From contig CAXKVR010000067.1 in the NCBI GenBank assembly GCA_964058845.1, positions 25,331 to 89,330 of the forward strand: a stretch of 64,000 bases of DNA. The letters are read 5' to 3'. The translations under genes and the position numbers were made by a program. This document shows, in pieces, positions 10,166 to 23,171 of the stretch. Each line of letters opens with the position of its first letter. The first letter of the stretch is position 1. This DNA comes from Carex sylvatica. Its lineage: Eukaryota > Streptophyta > Magnoliopsida > Poales > Cyperaceae. The notes under the pieces are model-generated. The model worked only from the letters and a program-made list of their open reading frames with translations, was not told the DNA's origin and made no database searches.

Positions 10166-11872
10166 CTGAAATATTAGATAAACTCTTTTGATTAGGAAAC
10201 TTTATGAGGTAACATATGCTTGTATATAATAATTTGAATGTTAAGGTCATATCAGTTTTAGAATTGTTGCTTAATATTATAATTTGAGAATGTGGTTTAT
10301 CTTAAGCTAAATTATGCCTAAAGGCGGTGCTTTAATGAAATTTAATGTTTTGTAGGTAATTTTATTTTGGGTATTGCATCATTTTCTTTGGCATTATTGG
10401 CATATGCTGATTTATGGTGTTGAATCTCACTTGGAGAATTCTTCATAATATTTTCAAGTTAAAAATGGATAATAACGAAAGGGAGAATTTCATGTATACC
10501 CCTCAAGAAGTTCAAAATTACGTATTCCCTCTAACTTCCAAAACTCACAAATTTACCCATTTGATTATATTTTATATTAAAAATCATTTTAAAATTATAA
10601 AATATTCATTTTACTCTTTATTAAAAGTATAAAAATATTGTAGCTTGTTTAAGAAAAATGTCGGTCATTTATTTGATTATTTTTTTAGGACAAAATGGAT
10701 ATTTTATTGAGGGGTAATGGGTATAACGAGTATTCGTTTTTTGAGGGCAAAATGGATATTTTATAAAGGGTAAAGGGTATAATGGGTATCTTACAAGAGT
10801 GACATTTTTCTTAAACGAACTACAATTTTTGTGTGCTTTCAATAAAGTGTAAAATAAATATTTAATAAATTTAAAATGAGTTATAATATAAAAGACCAAT
10901 GTTCTAAATAGTGCGCTATAGAGACGCTATAGCGGCACTATAGCGTTTTCAGACCTTGAATGCTAAGTTATAGAATAAAAGTGCGTTATTAGATCTATAT
11001 CTAATTTTAAAGAACAACAAAAGAAAAAGTAAGTTTATATATAGATGGAAAATTGTTCCGTAACTGATAGTTCCTCTAAAAGCATTTCAATTTCAAAGCA
11101 CATAAATAAGAAAAAAAAATTATTTACAGATGAAAAATCATTCTATTAAATAATTCTTTTAGATGATAATATTTTATTTCAATACGAACTTTATTTTCAA
11201 TTAATAGAGTTCTAGTGTGCTTTTATTGAATTCTGATAATATATTTTGAATTTAATTGGTACTTTTTTCTAACACTCAACAATATAAAATTTATACAAAT
11301 CACCTAATACATAATTAGTAAAAAGTAAAAATAAAAACGATAAAATAAAACAATGCAAGAAATAACGCATTCAACGTAACAAATTTGATTAAATAGACAA
11401 AAGTCATCAAAGTAAGCTTGTTTTAGAAATAATTTCTTAGTATATTTTTGTACCTATATTTTTCAAACTTAAAAATGAAACATTCCTAATATGTTCTTCA
11501 AGATATTACTAGATGTTTAATTATGAAAATAAAATAAATATTCAATGACCATAAAGAAAATGCATCTTAAAAATGATATGACATCTAAGCAAATTTAAGC
11601 TAGGGCAAATTTGTCCATTCGTGTAAAAATATTGAATGTTATGTTAATAAAATAATTGATTGTGTTAATATCATCACCCCACTATTTTAGTTAGGCTAAA
11701 TTTGTTCTATCTCATGACCTTTATAGAGAAACTAATTCCAATTTAAACAAATCTAATTAAACATACAAAATATTTTTGTAACAATTTTTCTTATACAACA
11801 TGCCACCTTTCATTTTTAGAACTTATGTGCCTAACATAAATAAGTATGATTATATTTAGCCTAGCTTTCTCA
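10166..11872. other. Intergenic with inverted and dispersed repeats
   Basis: 10166-10350 is the likely 3' UTR of the HMG-box gene. A dispersed repeat of the GGGARAATTTCATGTATACC family starts near 10470. The arms at about 10570-10662 and 10799-10888 are inverted copies around AGAAAAATGTC, with repeated CAAAATGGATATTTTAT in the loop; this is probably an old foldback element. A palindromic CTATAGCG repeat lies at 10900-10980. The rest is AT-rich with nothing recognised. Confidence 0.5.
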
Positions 11873-11880
11873 CTATAAAT
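11873..11880 (+). promoter_or_regulatory. TATA box of the RING-H2 gene
   Basis: CTATAAAT lies 75-82 bp upstream of the ATG at 11955, a normal distance for a plant core promoter with a short leader. Confidence 0.6.
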
Positions 11881-11954
11881 CCTTCATTCCTTTCCCTAAT
11901 TCTCACTTTTATTTCAGAAAAATAAGAGCAAGGTGCTTTAACACAAACATCAAA

Positions 11955-12449
11955 ATGGCACTGTCCTTCATTGCAAGCCTTGGTGTCGATGTGACGGTGG
12001 TAGGAGCCATCGTCTTGATCGTCTTCTTCATACTTTTCATAATAAGGCGAATCTCGATCCGTATCAAGGCGTACAAAATCAATCGCATACTTGAGGAACC
12101 GGTGCTTCCTCAACACGATGTTAACACCAAGGCTCACACAATAGTTGCAACACATCGATCACAGGCGATCGCCCCTGAGCCTCGCGAGCCACCCAAGATA
12201 ACAAATTCAATTGTTGGTGCCTCCATCTCGGCTTTCACCTTTCAAGAGAGCAAACATGTTGAGAAATGTGTTGGTTGTATCTGTCCCTTGAAGGAAGGAG
12301 AAATGGTGTTGCGGTTGCCGGCTTGCTACCATTTGCTTCATGATTTTTGCATCGGTCCATGGTTCTTTGTGAACTCGGTTTGTCCCGGATGCGGCGAGCA
12401 GGTTAATGGACAATTCACAGTAAGAGTTGGAAGAGGTGGAACAGTTTGA
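11955..12449 (+). CDS. RING-H2 membrane protein, ATL-like E3 ligase candidate
   Basis: Intronless gene of 164 residues. A single hydrophobic span (about 14-30, ending in FILFII before RRISIRIK) is followed by a basic linker and a C-terminal RING-H2 finger. The zinc ligands are all present with ATL spacing: C105, C108, C124, H126, H129, C132, C143 and C146 (C-x2-C-x15-C-x-H-x2-H-x2-C-x10-C-x2-C), and W136 sits at the usual E2-contact position. Family members are membrane-anchored E3 ubiquitin ligases, often stress-responsive and intronless. Oddities are G134 where most ATLs have Asp, no obvious GLD motif, and a very short tail after the ring. The start is supported by the TATA box 75 bp upstream. 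The class is secure; the specific orthologue is not recognised. Confidence 0.88.
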   Translation: MALSFIASLGVDVTVVGAIVLIVFFILFIIRRISIRIKAYKINRILEEPVLPQHDVNTKAHTIVATHRSQAIAPEPREPPKITNSIVGASISAFTFQESKHVEKCVGCICPLKEGEMVLRLPACYHLLHDFCIGPWFFVNSVCPGCGEQVNGQFTVRVGRGGTV

Positions 12450-13409
12450 TTAGATGATGTTCTATGTTACTGTAAAAGCTATATATTACACATGGATGAA
12501 GTTGTGTCTCATATGTTGTAAAAAAAAATTAAATTTATGTAGGAAGTTTATTATTTATTAGTTTTCTTATTTATTAGAGCCTTGATGGAGTTTAATTTTA
12601 TAATCTCTCATGTAAATACCATGAAAGCTGTTAGAGCATTTTTTTTTTATTATTGAGATAGAAAGTTGAAGTTTTAACTCTCTAACTTTTATTTAATATT
12701 TAAAAAGAATTTCTCATTTTTATTTTAACTCACAATTTTTCGCACAGAGTTATCATTTGCTATTAGACCAAAAGCTCATTCTTAAAAGAACATATAGCTA
12801 ATTTTTTTTATTCTGATTAGAATGCATAAAAGATAAATAAATAAGAATTGGAAATGGAATACGCGACATATGATTGATCGGAAGTGGAGAAGCGACGAAA
12901 AATGATTTCAGTCGACGATATTCACGAACCAATTAATCCTTTATTAATTTTTGTGGCCTGGAGAAGTCACAGAAGATCCAATCAGTATTTAAAAAAAAAA
13001 AAAGAATCTAAAACAAGGAAGAAAAGAAATTAATAAAAAAAAAACATTAATTTAAAAGTTGATTTGTTTCTAATTGAGGCACTTCTGTTATATATGGTGA
13101 AAATTGTACGGAGTAAATCAAATTAAAATTAGCACTGCTGACTTTAACAAATTATAATAATGATTTTTATGGCTAATAATTAACAGTTATCAACTAATTA
13201 AAGGATCTAGTTGAATCAAAATAAGAAGCTTAGGGATCTAGTTTAGCAGTAAGGCATTGTAATTTGTAGTAGAGAACACCCAAATCTTTCAATAGCTCAC
13301 AGATTAGCCACACAGGGGAGATTGTATGGGTGGCAAAGAATAGGGGCCTCTGAGCCTGCTTTCAATTTCATAGAAATGTTGTAGGCCTACGGGCCATGTC
13401 AGAACACCC

Positions 13410-13480
<71 letters not shown>

Positions 13481-13903
13481 AGGGACTTCATTTAACCAAA
13501 TACAACAATCAAGGGGCCAATTTAAGACTTTCCTCATGAAAATAAATAAAACCAACTTATGTAATATATATATATATATATTTTTTTCATTCCTTTTTTA
13601 ACATTCCCTTCAACTTTAAATTGGCTCAAATAAGCGCTTGCACTATTCATTTTGTTTTCAATTAAATCCTTTGGCCCAAAAGATAGCAACACCGTTAAAC
13701 TCTGGGTTGAATATTTTGTTATTTATGTTTTTGTTTTTGTATGAAATAAAAGAGCCTGTAGGCTCCCATTGCAATAGCTTAACATTCATACATGATAAAC
13801 ATGGGGATAATTAAATACAAACGAAAATAGAAATTATAAAATTACATTTTAAATAAAGAAAACATAAAGCTGTTATCCCTCCAAAGGTCGTTAACGCTGC
13901 ATA
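12450..13903. other. Intergenic; repeat remnant and simple repeats
   Basis: The 3' UTR of the RING gene is followed at 12621-12790 by a repeat shared with 1160-1300. After that comes AT-rich DNA with the homopolymer/microsatellite block at 13407-13479 and (TA)n at about 13565-13580. No gene seen. Confidence 0.45.
13407..13479. repeat. C24-A15-(TA)n compound simple repeat
   Basis: 24 consecutive C, then 15 A, then about 17 TA units. The minus strand reads as a run of 24 G. Lengths in such tracts are error-prone in assemblies. Confidence 0.9.
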
Positions 13904-13911
13904 ATGCTAAC

Positions 13912-14039
13912 CAGTGTTGTAAATAAAAATATGCAGTCAATAATCAGCCGATTAATCAGAAAAATCCGTGACAATTTGGTTACTGCCAATGACTAATCGA
14001 CCGATTAATCGGTCTAAACGGATGTGTTTTACAACACTG
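13912..14039. mobile_element. hAT-type MITE, 128 bp, with 8-bp TSD
   Basis: Starts CAGTGTTGTAAA and ends TTTACAACACTG. It is flanked by identical 8-bp duplications atgctaac (13904-13911, 14040-14047). The interior contains GCCGATTAATC-type palindromes. CAGTGTTG-like ends plus an 8-bp duplication fit the hAT superfamily. Non-coding. Confidence 0.93.
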
Positions 14040-14047
14040 ATGCTAAC

Positions 14048-14687
14048 TACAAACCAGATTAAAGAGAGGGTTCTGAGTGTATAAAGCAGGGTCCTGGGTG
14101 TGAAAATTACAGATCAAATGTGTGTCACAACAGGTCAGGGTGTTTTGAATGATGGAATAAAACTTGAAACCATATATGTATCCGTATCCACACGGATATA
14201 CGTGTCTAATTTTTCAAATATGGATCAGATATTATCTGCTCCGATTTCACCCCTAGGACCAGAACTTCAAAAAGCTCAAATGGCAAAGTAGCAACAGAAT
14301 AAGAAATATCTGATATCAAATCTAATTTCGTAATTTAGCAAACTTATGCTAATATATCAAGTACATACTGAAAAGCATGCCTGAAACCACCCGAAAAAAA
14401 ACAGATTTACATTTGCATCACGCTCAGGCTAATCACTAAGCGGCAAAATGTTTCTCCTAATTAAGCTATATGCCAGCTACATTTCACATCTAATCCTCTC
14501 AAGAGATTGAGCTCCAATATCTCTCCATTACTTGAGCAGTACCTAAAACGAGTTTTTGAAGAGCCCCATCTAATGCTCTCCTCCCAACATCAATTTAATG
14601 GAGCGGTCTTTGTTCATATCCAACCATTTCTTATTAAACTTGCTTGTGTTGTTATTTGGATGGCCATTAGTTATAAATAAATAGAAG
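14048..14687. other. Probable 3' UTR and downstream flank of SAC3A-like gene
   Basis: No independent gene seen. The part adjoining 14688 is expected to be 3' UTR on the minus strand. A clear polyadenylation site could not be chosen. Confidence 0.4.
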
Positions 14688-17600
14688 TTATGGTGCACGG
14701 GTCAAAAAATCATCTACCGCAAGTGAAGCATCACCATGTGAAACAGCATTTTCAGGTTCAGGCATGTATAGTGTGTTCATAGAAGCCTAGCACAGATTAT
14801 AGTTAATTGATGAATTCCATTATTATCAGAAAGGAAGAAAAACACAAGTAAATAAATGATTTCATGTCGCCTTATGTTGTCCTTTTTTTTATGTTTTTTT
14901 TTAATCTTTATTGGGGCCATGATGCGTCATTGGAAATTTTTTAACCAACCTATACCAGTAACAAAAAAAAAACATCCCAATTGATCTTATTGCATGGCTA
15001 GAAATATAAACATATATTAAAATTCTTCACCTTCCTTAACAAAGAGAAAATATGGAAGAGAAAATGCTTGTAGAGGGGCAGAGAAAGAGAGTAATGATAC
15101 AAAGAAAGAGAGGTTATATCAGTACCTTTCCATCCAACTGGAGATCTCCAGTACCATCGGATGTAAGAACTGCGCCATGGGCCTTCAACCATTGCTCACA
15201 TTCCTCAAAACCACTTCTATCAGTAGTTTCACTCTCCTTTTCCTCAGAATTTTTCACGAAACCTAAAACCTGTGCGACATACCTCACTGGTAGTGTGGGC
15301 CGGTACGCTTTAGACATTGATTTCACAGCATCAAATCTCATATTCTCCACATACAAATCTGTAAAAATCACCAGAAATCAGAACTAAAAAATATACAGTT
15401 TCTTTTCAATATGGCATATTATTCTAAAAAGCTGCAAATCCTGGTAATAGCACCTTACATTATTCTTCCACTTAAGCCCGAATTAAATTAGGTGAATTCG
15501 CCATGAAGATATTTAGTTGAGCTAACATTGGAGTTACAATTTAGTCATTGCATGCTTAGTTTAACTGAACTTTCCAATGGTCCTCTGTTTTTCTTTTTTC
15601 ACAAATAACCCAAAAGACTTAAGAATCAATATAGCAGGAGAGGAAGAAATCTCGCTATATCCAAAATAAGGAGGAACCAAATTTCATCAGATTAACAGAA
15701 ATAATACAATTAATCGGGTAAGTTTTCTGACCACCGGGAAAATTTTATTTATTTGATTATTATTATTATTAAGTGGGAGGTTAGAATGAACTTACCCATA
15801 AGACAAGTATTGAGATTGGGAGCAGCCTTGTACAGTCTGAAAAAGAGGAGATAATTGCCCGATGAAACAGCTGATCGCACCTTAAGCGCATGCTTAACTG
15901 CATCATCTTGTTTTGATTGAATTGATAACCTTACAAGCAAAAAATAAAATAAAATAAGGCACTGTTATCCAGTTAACACATGAAATAATGATCCAAAAGA
16001 ATGTGATAGAACAGACCCTGCCATTGAGGAGAGAAGGTCTCTCTTATTGTTGGAATGTAAGCAGACATGCAACAAGTGATAAGCTGAGAATTCATTGTCG
16101 CACCCCTTTATACCTTCAGCATATAATCTCTTTAGTTGCGACTGACACTGCAATTTCGAAGAACACATCATAATAATGATGTAAAGACTCCAACATTTTA
16201 AATGTTATGTTTCCAATGATGGCATGCAAAATGGGTAACCAAAAGAAAGATGAAAATCAAGGTGAAATATTAAGCTATAGTACGAACCTAACCATAATGT
16301 GGATTAGAAAGTTTACAAATATTGAGCAATACCTGATTATACTCATATATATCCCCAAACTGTATTGCAAGGCGGGCATGAGATTCATACACCTGAAACA
16401 CATATAAATGAAAAGAAAAAATAAAAATAAATAGAAGTACTTCAAGAAAATACAACAACACAAAGGTTTCAGATTTTTTAAGTGTTTGTGTGGGTGAAAT
16501 AGTGAAATTAAAAGGGATTTATAATGGTAACCTTTACAGTCAGCTCGTTCTCTATCCTTTGCACAGTTAGATCCTGGCGAATTGATTTAAGTTGGTCACA
16601 TTTATATAGATAATTTTTGCTACTTGTCTGAACCATTTCAAGAGCCTTTTCAAGCACTTCTTCTGGCCTCACCTGAAAAATACAAAAAGTTGAAAGAAAC
16701 AAATGAAAAAGGAACAAAGTATAAAAGATATAAACCAGATAAGGCAGAGAGATAGGAGGTTATAAGCAAAACTAGATTCTACTTCAATACTTGATCACAA
16801 AAAATTAAAAAAATAAAAACTAAAATTAACAAAAAAAAAATGGCGGGCCCCAAATTGATATTGATACCAACATCTACGGATACAATGGGCACTGGATAAA
16901 AAAGTCTAGGGATCCTGTGACAATCTTTATTGATGAAATATTGATTTTTCTACCCTGAAACTTGATTTTATGTTTTCAAAATAACACATAGCAATGCATC
17001 AAAATTCTAGCAGAGGCAAAGTAACACCATGGCAGCTAAAGAATGTGAAAATAAACAAGGAAAAGGTAGAAGTTGTTACAGTGGAGGGATCAGGTGCTGA
17101 TGTGAGGCGTAGGTATCTTTTCTCAATCTCCTGACATGTCCCCTTAACAGTAAGCGAATCCCAATCTATATCTTCCACTGCCGGGTCGGGGCCATTGTTC
17201 TCGTCATAGCTCTTGGCAAGAAGCATTGCATTCGCTTTTCTTGTGACTATACTGGAGCTATTATTTGGAGTAGCACTCTCCATCTTTCTCTTGTCAAACC
17301 TTTTCGACCGATGCTCTCTCTTCTTCTTCTCCTCTGGAGAGTTTGCAAGTGAAATCGCACTCGAATAGTATTTGGTAAGTTCCCTTTCCTTATCACTATC
17401 GCTTGAAGAGTCAGTATGTTCAGTTTGTTTTCTGATGAACACATTTGTTTTATGTTTCTTGAACCGACCTGGGCCAGAATTATTGAAATTTGATTGCTTT
17501 TGTGCCTTTACAAAAATCATGGTGTTCCAGTTTCTTCCATCCTGTATGATGAACAAAGAATGTTTTGGTACCAGTATATTAACAGAAACCAGTAAAGAAA

Positions 17601-20600
17601 CACCAGCCTCAGACTAAAAATTTAATTTTAAACAGAACCGAAGGTCAGCACTATAACAAACTAGTTATCACTATTAGTAACAAACTTTTATTTTCATTTC
17701 TTACTTTTGCCATTTATGACTGATCTGATATTGGTTTCTCTTTTTTTAAAGTGCAATGCTTTCTAACCATTTCTGAGCTGGTTTTCTCTGGACAAAGGAA
17801 ATATTACCCGTGGTCTAGACATTAATAGTAATGCATGAACCAGAGATTAAGAGTAATCTCTGGTTACAGTGATCTTCAAGCCAAAAAAAAAGAAGAGGAG
17901 ATTACTGTTTTAGGAGTAGCCTCTGGACGATTGTATCTAGTATTACTAGGACCGCTGTTACTAGTATTAGAAAGTGGTTCGACTTTCTTTTGAGGAGTTT
18001 CTTCTATGGGCTCCCATCGACTCTTGCGCTTCTCTTTGTTCAGTGATGAAAAGACAGTAGAATCTAATGTGTTGCTATCAAATAACAAAAAAGAGAGTAA
18101 ATTATTAAATAACAATGATGCAAGAGTTAATTCTGGTCATCATAACTAGGGATGTCAATCTTATCTAATCCTGTCCCAACTCAGATGCATTTACCTAACC
18201 CAAGTTCACCTTATCACATACATGTGTTACTTCTAAACTAGTAACTACTGTAGTTAAATAAGTTAAATTAATATATTTCTCATAAAATTAATAAAAAACA
18301 ATAATAAAGTTAATAGTAAGAAACATCACAATTGCCTCCCATGCTATCAATATTTGAATGTGAAATAATAAAAAATGGGAGCTTATAAGCCAAATGTTCT
18401 TTACAAATACTATAGCATACTTTGTATTGGTACTGTCACCAGATGGCAAGGGAAACAGTGGTTCCAAATCCCAGTTCTTGCTAAACAACGTACCCTCTGT
18501 AGTTGCCTTGGTAATCACCTGGAAAGCATATCGGAGAACAAATGGAAGCAATTTAATCAATCACCAGTGACAAACCAATGCTGAACAACAACCATATATT
18601 AGATGTTTGATCGATCGAGAAATCGAGAGAGAGAGAGAGAGTGAGGTCATAAAAAAATCAGCAGTTCCAAAATTAAAATAAGCCCCATGCACAACAAGCC
18701 GAAAAAAGACGTGCTTAAGTAAACAGAACCTCTTTCAATCGATTTTGGTTGGCATTTCTCTGAACATCGGTCTTGCATCGAGCGAAGGACCTCTCCACGT
18801 ATGCTTTTAATGAAACAGGGAAGGCACCCTATTCATCATACAAAAAATAGTAAAGATATTACAATATATTTTAGATTGAAACAAACTTAAGTGATGCTTC
18901 TTCAGGTAATAATGGAGCATCAGCTCTGCGAGCTAGGTTGGACATATTTATATTTATAGAGAGGAGGCTAGGGTTTCAACAAAGGACTTGAAATAATTTT
19001 TGCCAAAAAGTCCTAATTATAACATTATAATTTAAACATCCCACGTATATAAGCCCGATTAAGATGTTCAATGGTCCAAAAATATAAGCGAGCTCTTAAA
19101 ACATTGTTAAAAAAAAAGACAAATATAAAAATAATAAATAAGAAGCTACCTTATCAGCATCTTCTGCAGTTGAAGCTAGCTTGGTGTCACTTTTAGATAC
19201 CGAGACACTAACATAAGCTGGTTTTGCCAAACCACCAGTTGAGATGCTTCCTCTATCAACCTTTACTGCGCCTGTGGCTAAACCTGGTGCAATTCTAGGG
19301 TTCGTAGGGATCTGCATTTTGCTTACCTGGCGTGTATCCGGCATTTGTACCATATTTGGATGTAGGTGCGAACCCCCTTGGACCTGATCCATTGAGATAA
19401 CATCAAACTTAGAATAAAGTAATCAAGTGACAACAGTTTGTTACCTTAAATTAACTTGTGTATGTTCTGTGATCAGTAGAAATAATAGGACACAAATTTT
19501 GCACACCTGATGCATATCTGGCATCTGTACAGTATAAGGAGGAGGCGGCGGCAGTGGCAGCTGCCGCTGAGGAATCTCAGGAGCTTGCTGAAACTGATTT
19601 GTCGAAGAAACATGCATGTTAGGAGGTTGAGAGTAGATAATGTTCCCTTGATTTGCATTGTTACTAACAAATAACTTGTCAGGTGCAGGGGCTGAATCAA
19701 CAGGCTGTGGCGGGTATGCTTGAAACTGACCCGGGTACTGGGTTTGATATCCCGTAGCTCCAATTCCCTATGTTAATAAAATCCAAATACTAATTAGCAC
19801 TACTTCTTTATACTTATACTGTCAAAAGTGTCTATAACTAGGTACGAAAAAACAAAAAATTAATTAAAACCAGTATGTTCAAGCAAAATTTGAACAATAG
19901 AAGAGACCAAAAGACCTAGGCAAAATAAATTATAAATAAAGACTATTCAGTATATCAAAATCAAAGTTTGCCATCACAAAGACCTGCACAGGAGGCAAAG
20001 CTGGGGTTGCAGCATCCGGACGCCATGACGTAGTGCCAGGTGGCGGAGGCTGGTTTGTGGGATGAGAAGAGTATCCTCCAGCAGCACCACCATGACCCAT
20101 GTAAGAACCTCCATGACCCGCTCCAGAAGGAACTGACGAAGTTGCGTCAGTACCTACGCTGGGACCACCAGCCGTTTGATTGTAGTAGTATGGCTGAATG
20201 TACTGAGGCTGGTATGAAGTATTATAACTTGGATATGCGTAATTATGGCTAGCCTGTTGGTAATAATTGCCGCTAGATTGGTATGATGGTGTCGTCGAGG
20301 CAGTATTCTGATGATCACCGGAAGCATTGTAATAAGTGTTTGAATTACTCATAGTAGTAGTAGTACTAGTAGAAGAAGAAGAAGTATGACCGACTGAATT
20401 CTGAAAAGGGGGCTGATATGATGCACCTGTATTTTGATTTGGTGCAACTTGGAGGGATGAAGAATTGCCGTAGGAGTTGCCGTAAAAGCCGGTTGAGTAG
20501 TCCATGGTAGAGCTTTGGTAAGATGTAGAATACGGAGTACTGTTGTAGCCTTGTGCTGGCATGTTTGGTGTAGTACTTGGCCCAGTTTGGGTATGGCTTT

Positions 20601-21253
20601 GATTAGAAGCACCTCTTTGCATTTCGTAGTAATAATTTGAAGGAAACCCGTTATGGGTATTAGAGTTTTCCGGTCTATAACTCCATGAGTTTGGAGCTGG
20701 CTGTGGAGGAGGAGGCTGTGGAGGAGGCCAAAGCTGGGGCCCAGCAGAGGTCAGATACGGGTTAGAAGGTGTGTGTGCTTGACCCACATAATTGACCTGA
20801 TTTTTTTTGTGAAAAAGAATTAAAAACAGAGCAAATTTGTCAGCTTGCACAATATATGGTATTGAGTAGATAGGAAAATATCAGAAAAAAGCACAAATCC
20901 AACTAAATTGAATTGCACATGGATTAGGTTGCGAAATTGTGTACTTGTTATCTGAGTTGTTTAACCATTACTTCTGTCAATTACCTTTATTTTAGAGCTA
21001 GACGAATTTTCATATTTTTGTTACAGTATAGAAAAAAAAACATGCTTTCATGCTTCGATTTGCATTTAGATTTGTTCCTTGTTAATTAGTTTTTTTTCAT
21101 GAAAGTCTGTAGGATCTTTAAAATTAGTTAATCACGCATTGGATAACATTTGAACTAAAATACTAACAAATAAAGAAGTATACACAGATTCAAAATTACC
21201 TCAGATGAATTGGGATTAATCCCAGCTCCAGGCTCCCCACCTTGATTCATCAT
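14688..21253 (-). CDS. SAC3A: SAC3 family protein A (THP3/LENG8-like)
   Basis: Fourteen exons join in frame to 995 residues: 21253-21200, 20796-19984, 19767-19507, 19383-19150, 18828-18730, 18518-18421, 18074-17906, 17541-17080, 16672-16532, 16392-16333, 16147-16017, 15929-15796, 15358-15126 and 14786-14688. Residues 1-375 are low complexity, rich in Tyr, Gln, Asn, Ser, Thr and Pro. A basic linker follows (EKKKREHRSKRFDKRK, about 650-665). The SAC3/GANP domain covers about residues 690-920, with VRPEEVLEKAL, YKCDQLKSIRQDLTVQRI, HARLAIQFGDIYEYNQCQSQLK, SNNKRDLLSSMAG and APNLNTCLMDLYVENMRF. The family acts in nuclear mRNA transcription/export and splicing-linked complexes (yeast Thp3, human LENG8). 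Length and order match Arabidopsis SAC3A as I recall it. The first exon starts at tandem ATGs, and the upstream one (21253) was used. Confidence 0.92.
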
Positions 21254-22778
21254 TTCAAAGAAGAACTCTAAATTTGAAAGTTACAGAATCTACCACAGTA
21301 ATCCTAGCTAGCTAAGCACAAGTTTCTGAATCAAATTAGGGTTTCAATAGAGATGATTCAGAATTGAACTCTGGTGATCGAAAAGTACTACCCACTACCA
21401 AATACTCGGTAATAAAAAGTTAGAAAATTTTTTGATGTTAATTTACAGATTTTACCACTCAAACCCTAGTTAGAATTTCAACACAACAGAAAGGAAGAGG
21501 TGACCAGAAACAAAAAGACCAAGCAGCTGTTGCTAACTTGTTCTAAAAATGATTACAAACTGAACTAATAGATGCCGCTTCTCTTCTCTTCTCAGGCGGC
21601 CACGGCAAGGAAGGGTAGTGACGTAATTTCGCACCTTCCACCAATTTTGATTCTCGTCGAATCTCTACTAATTAAACAAGATTTCAGAAAGCGCTTTTTC
21701 CAGTCAATTGAAATCGCCTCGCCTCTTTTCTTCCCTTCCCTTCCGATCAGCGATGTTCGTAAAATTCCAATTCGCTCTCGCTTCCCTTTCCTCTCTTTCC
21801 TCTCTCTCTCTCGTGTGGGTGTGGGCCGTGTGGCACCGTCGATCGGTGTCAGTTTCGTAATTCAATTCGAAAGTCAAATGTCAAAAGGAAATTGGAGATG
21901 CATATGGATAAATAAATAAACGGGCCGGGCTCAAAATACGGGCTGTCTAGAGGCCCAAATGATCAATTTGAGGCCTTTGATTGGTTTGGAAATATCATTT
22001 CGTGCCGACAATGCATCAACTGTCAATGTGGCTTTACCGCAAGTCATGAAAAAGCTGTTAAAATAATATTCTATTCGGCGGAAATTTGTCTTGTGACTTT
22101 ATTATCTCTTTCATTTTATTGTTTGGAGTTAGCTAAGTTGCTATGCGTAGGAGAGAGTCTCCGTACACACGTTTTAATATTTAAGTTTTTTTAATTTTAA
22201 CAGTCAATCTGAACCGTTCAACATAAATGGATATATACTGATAAACCTTTATATTTTTTAGATTTTTTTTTACTATTTTTTTTTAAATTTAAAAAAATGT
22301 AAAAGTTGATTTGCAAGTACAAATTCATATAGAGATCATATTAAACAGTTTGAATCGACTGTTAGAATTTAGAAAACTCAAATATTAAACCGTTACACGA
22401 AAACCCTCTATGCTATGCGTAGCATATTAGCCTTTTTCTTATTTATTTTGCTTCACTGCTTGTTGTTTGTTGTGGTTATTTCTGTTGTGACTTTAATATT
22501 TTTCTATTTAATTGAATATTGATATATGCGCACAATGTGTTTGATGAAATTACTCCTTAAATACTTGCTTTGGCAACAACTGCCCAACAACTTGATGGTT
22601 GGTATATTATGGAAGAAACAGAATTAGACACGTTTTATAACATGATACATCAATTTATTGCTATCCTTTAGCACACATCAGTACATTTTTTTTTATGAAA
22701 AATGAGAATATGAGTCCTCATTTGTTATATTGATTAACACATGTACATTAGTACTTAACATTTCATCGTTGGAAGATA
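21254..22778. other. SAC3A promoter/5' UTR region and spacer
   Basis: Minus-strand leader and promoter above 21253. About 21590-21850 is unusually GC- and pyrimidine-rich for this window (CCTTTCCTCTCTTTCC stretches), consistent with a TATA-less housekeeping promoter. About 22150-22430 holds an inverted AT-rich repeat pair (AACAGTCAATCTGAACCGTTC with its complement near 22340). No other gene was seen. Confidence 0.45.
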
Positions 22779-22786
22779 GTTTACTC

Positions 22787-23163
22787 TAGAGTTGCAAACG
22801 AATCAAACTTATTTCAGTTTGAGTTTGGTTTAAATTAATTTCGAATTGAATTTTTTATAAATTTTTTTACGATAAGAAAGAGTGATCGTAGTTGCCGAAA
22901 GCAAGAGGTAAAAGTCGTCTAAGATTTTAAAACTGAGAGCGAGAATTACTTATGAGTTACAACTTATGGCTGAGCGGTCTTATATTTTAACTTTTAAGTC
23001 ATCGACAAACATAAGTCATCAACAGAAATCAACGGTTCACGTTACTTTGAGATTCAAACTAGAATAATTTGCAAACCTATTTCAAACAAACCAGGTCCAA
23101 TTTGAATTAATTTCGAACTATTTCGAATCAAATCACGAACTACGAATTTTTTGTGCAGCCCTA
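22787..23163. mobile_element. hAT-type MITE, 377 bp
   Basis: Starts TAGAGTTGCAAACGAATC and ends GTGCAGCCCTA. The flanks gtttactc (22779-22786) and gtttaccc (23164-23171) are an 8-bp target duplication with one mismatch. Ends and subterminal GAACTACGAATTTTTT match the relatives at 2019-2320 and 34492-35423. Non-coding. Confidence 0.85.
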
Positions 23164-23171
23164 GTTTACCC

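Noticed and set aside
21572..21919. Plus-strand open frame of 115 codons above SAC3A
   Set aside because: Falls in the pyrimidine-rich promoter region; Ser/Leu/Pro-rich translation with no domain.
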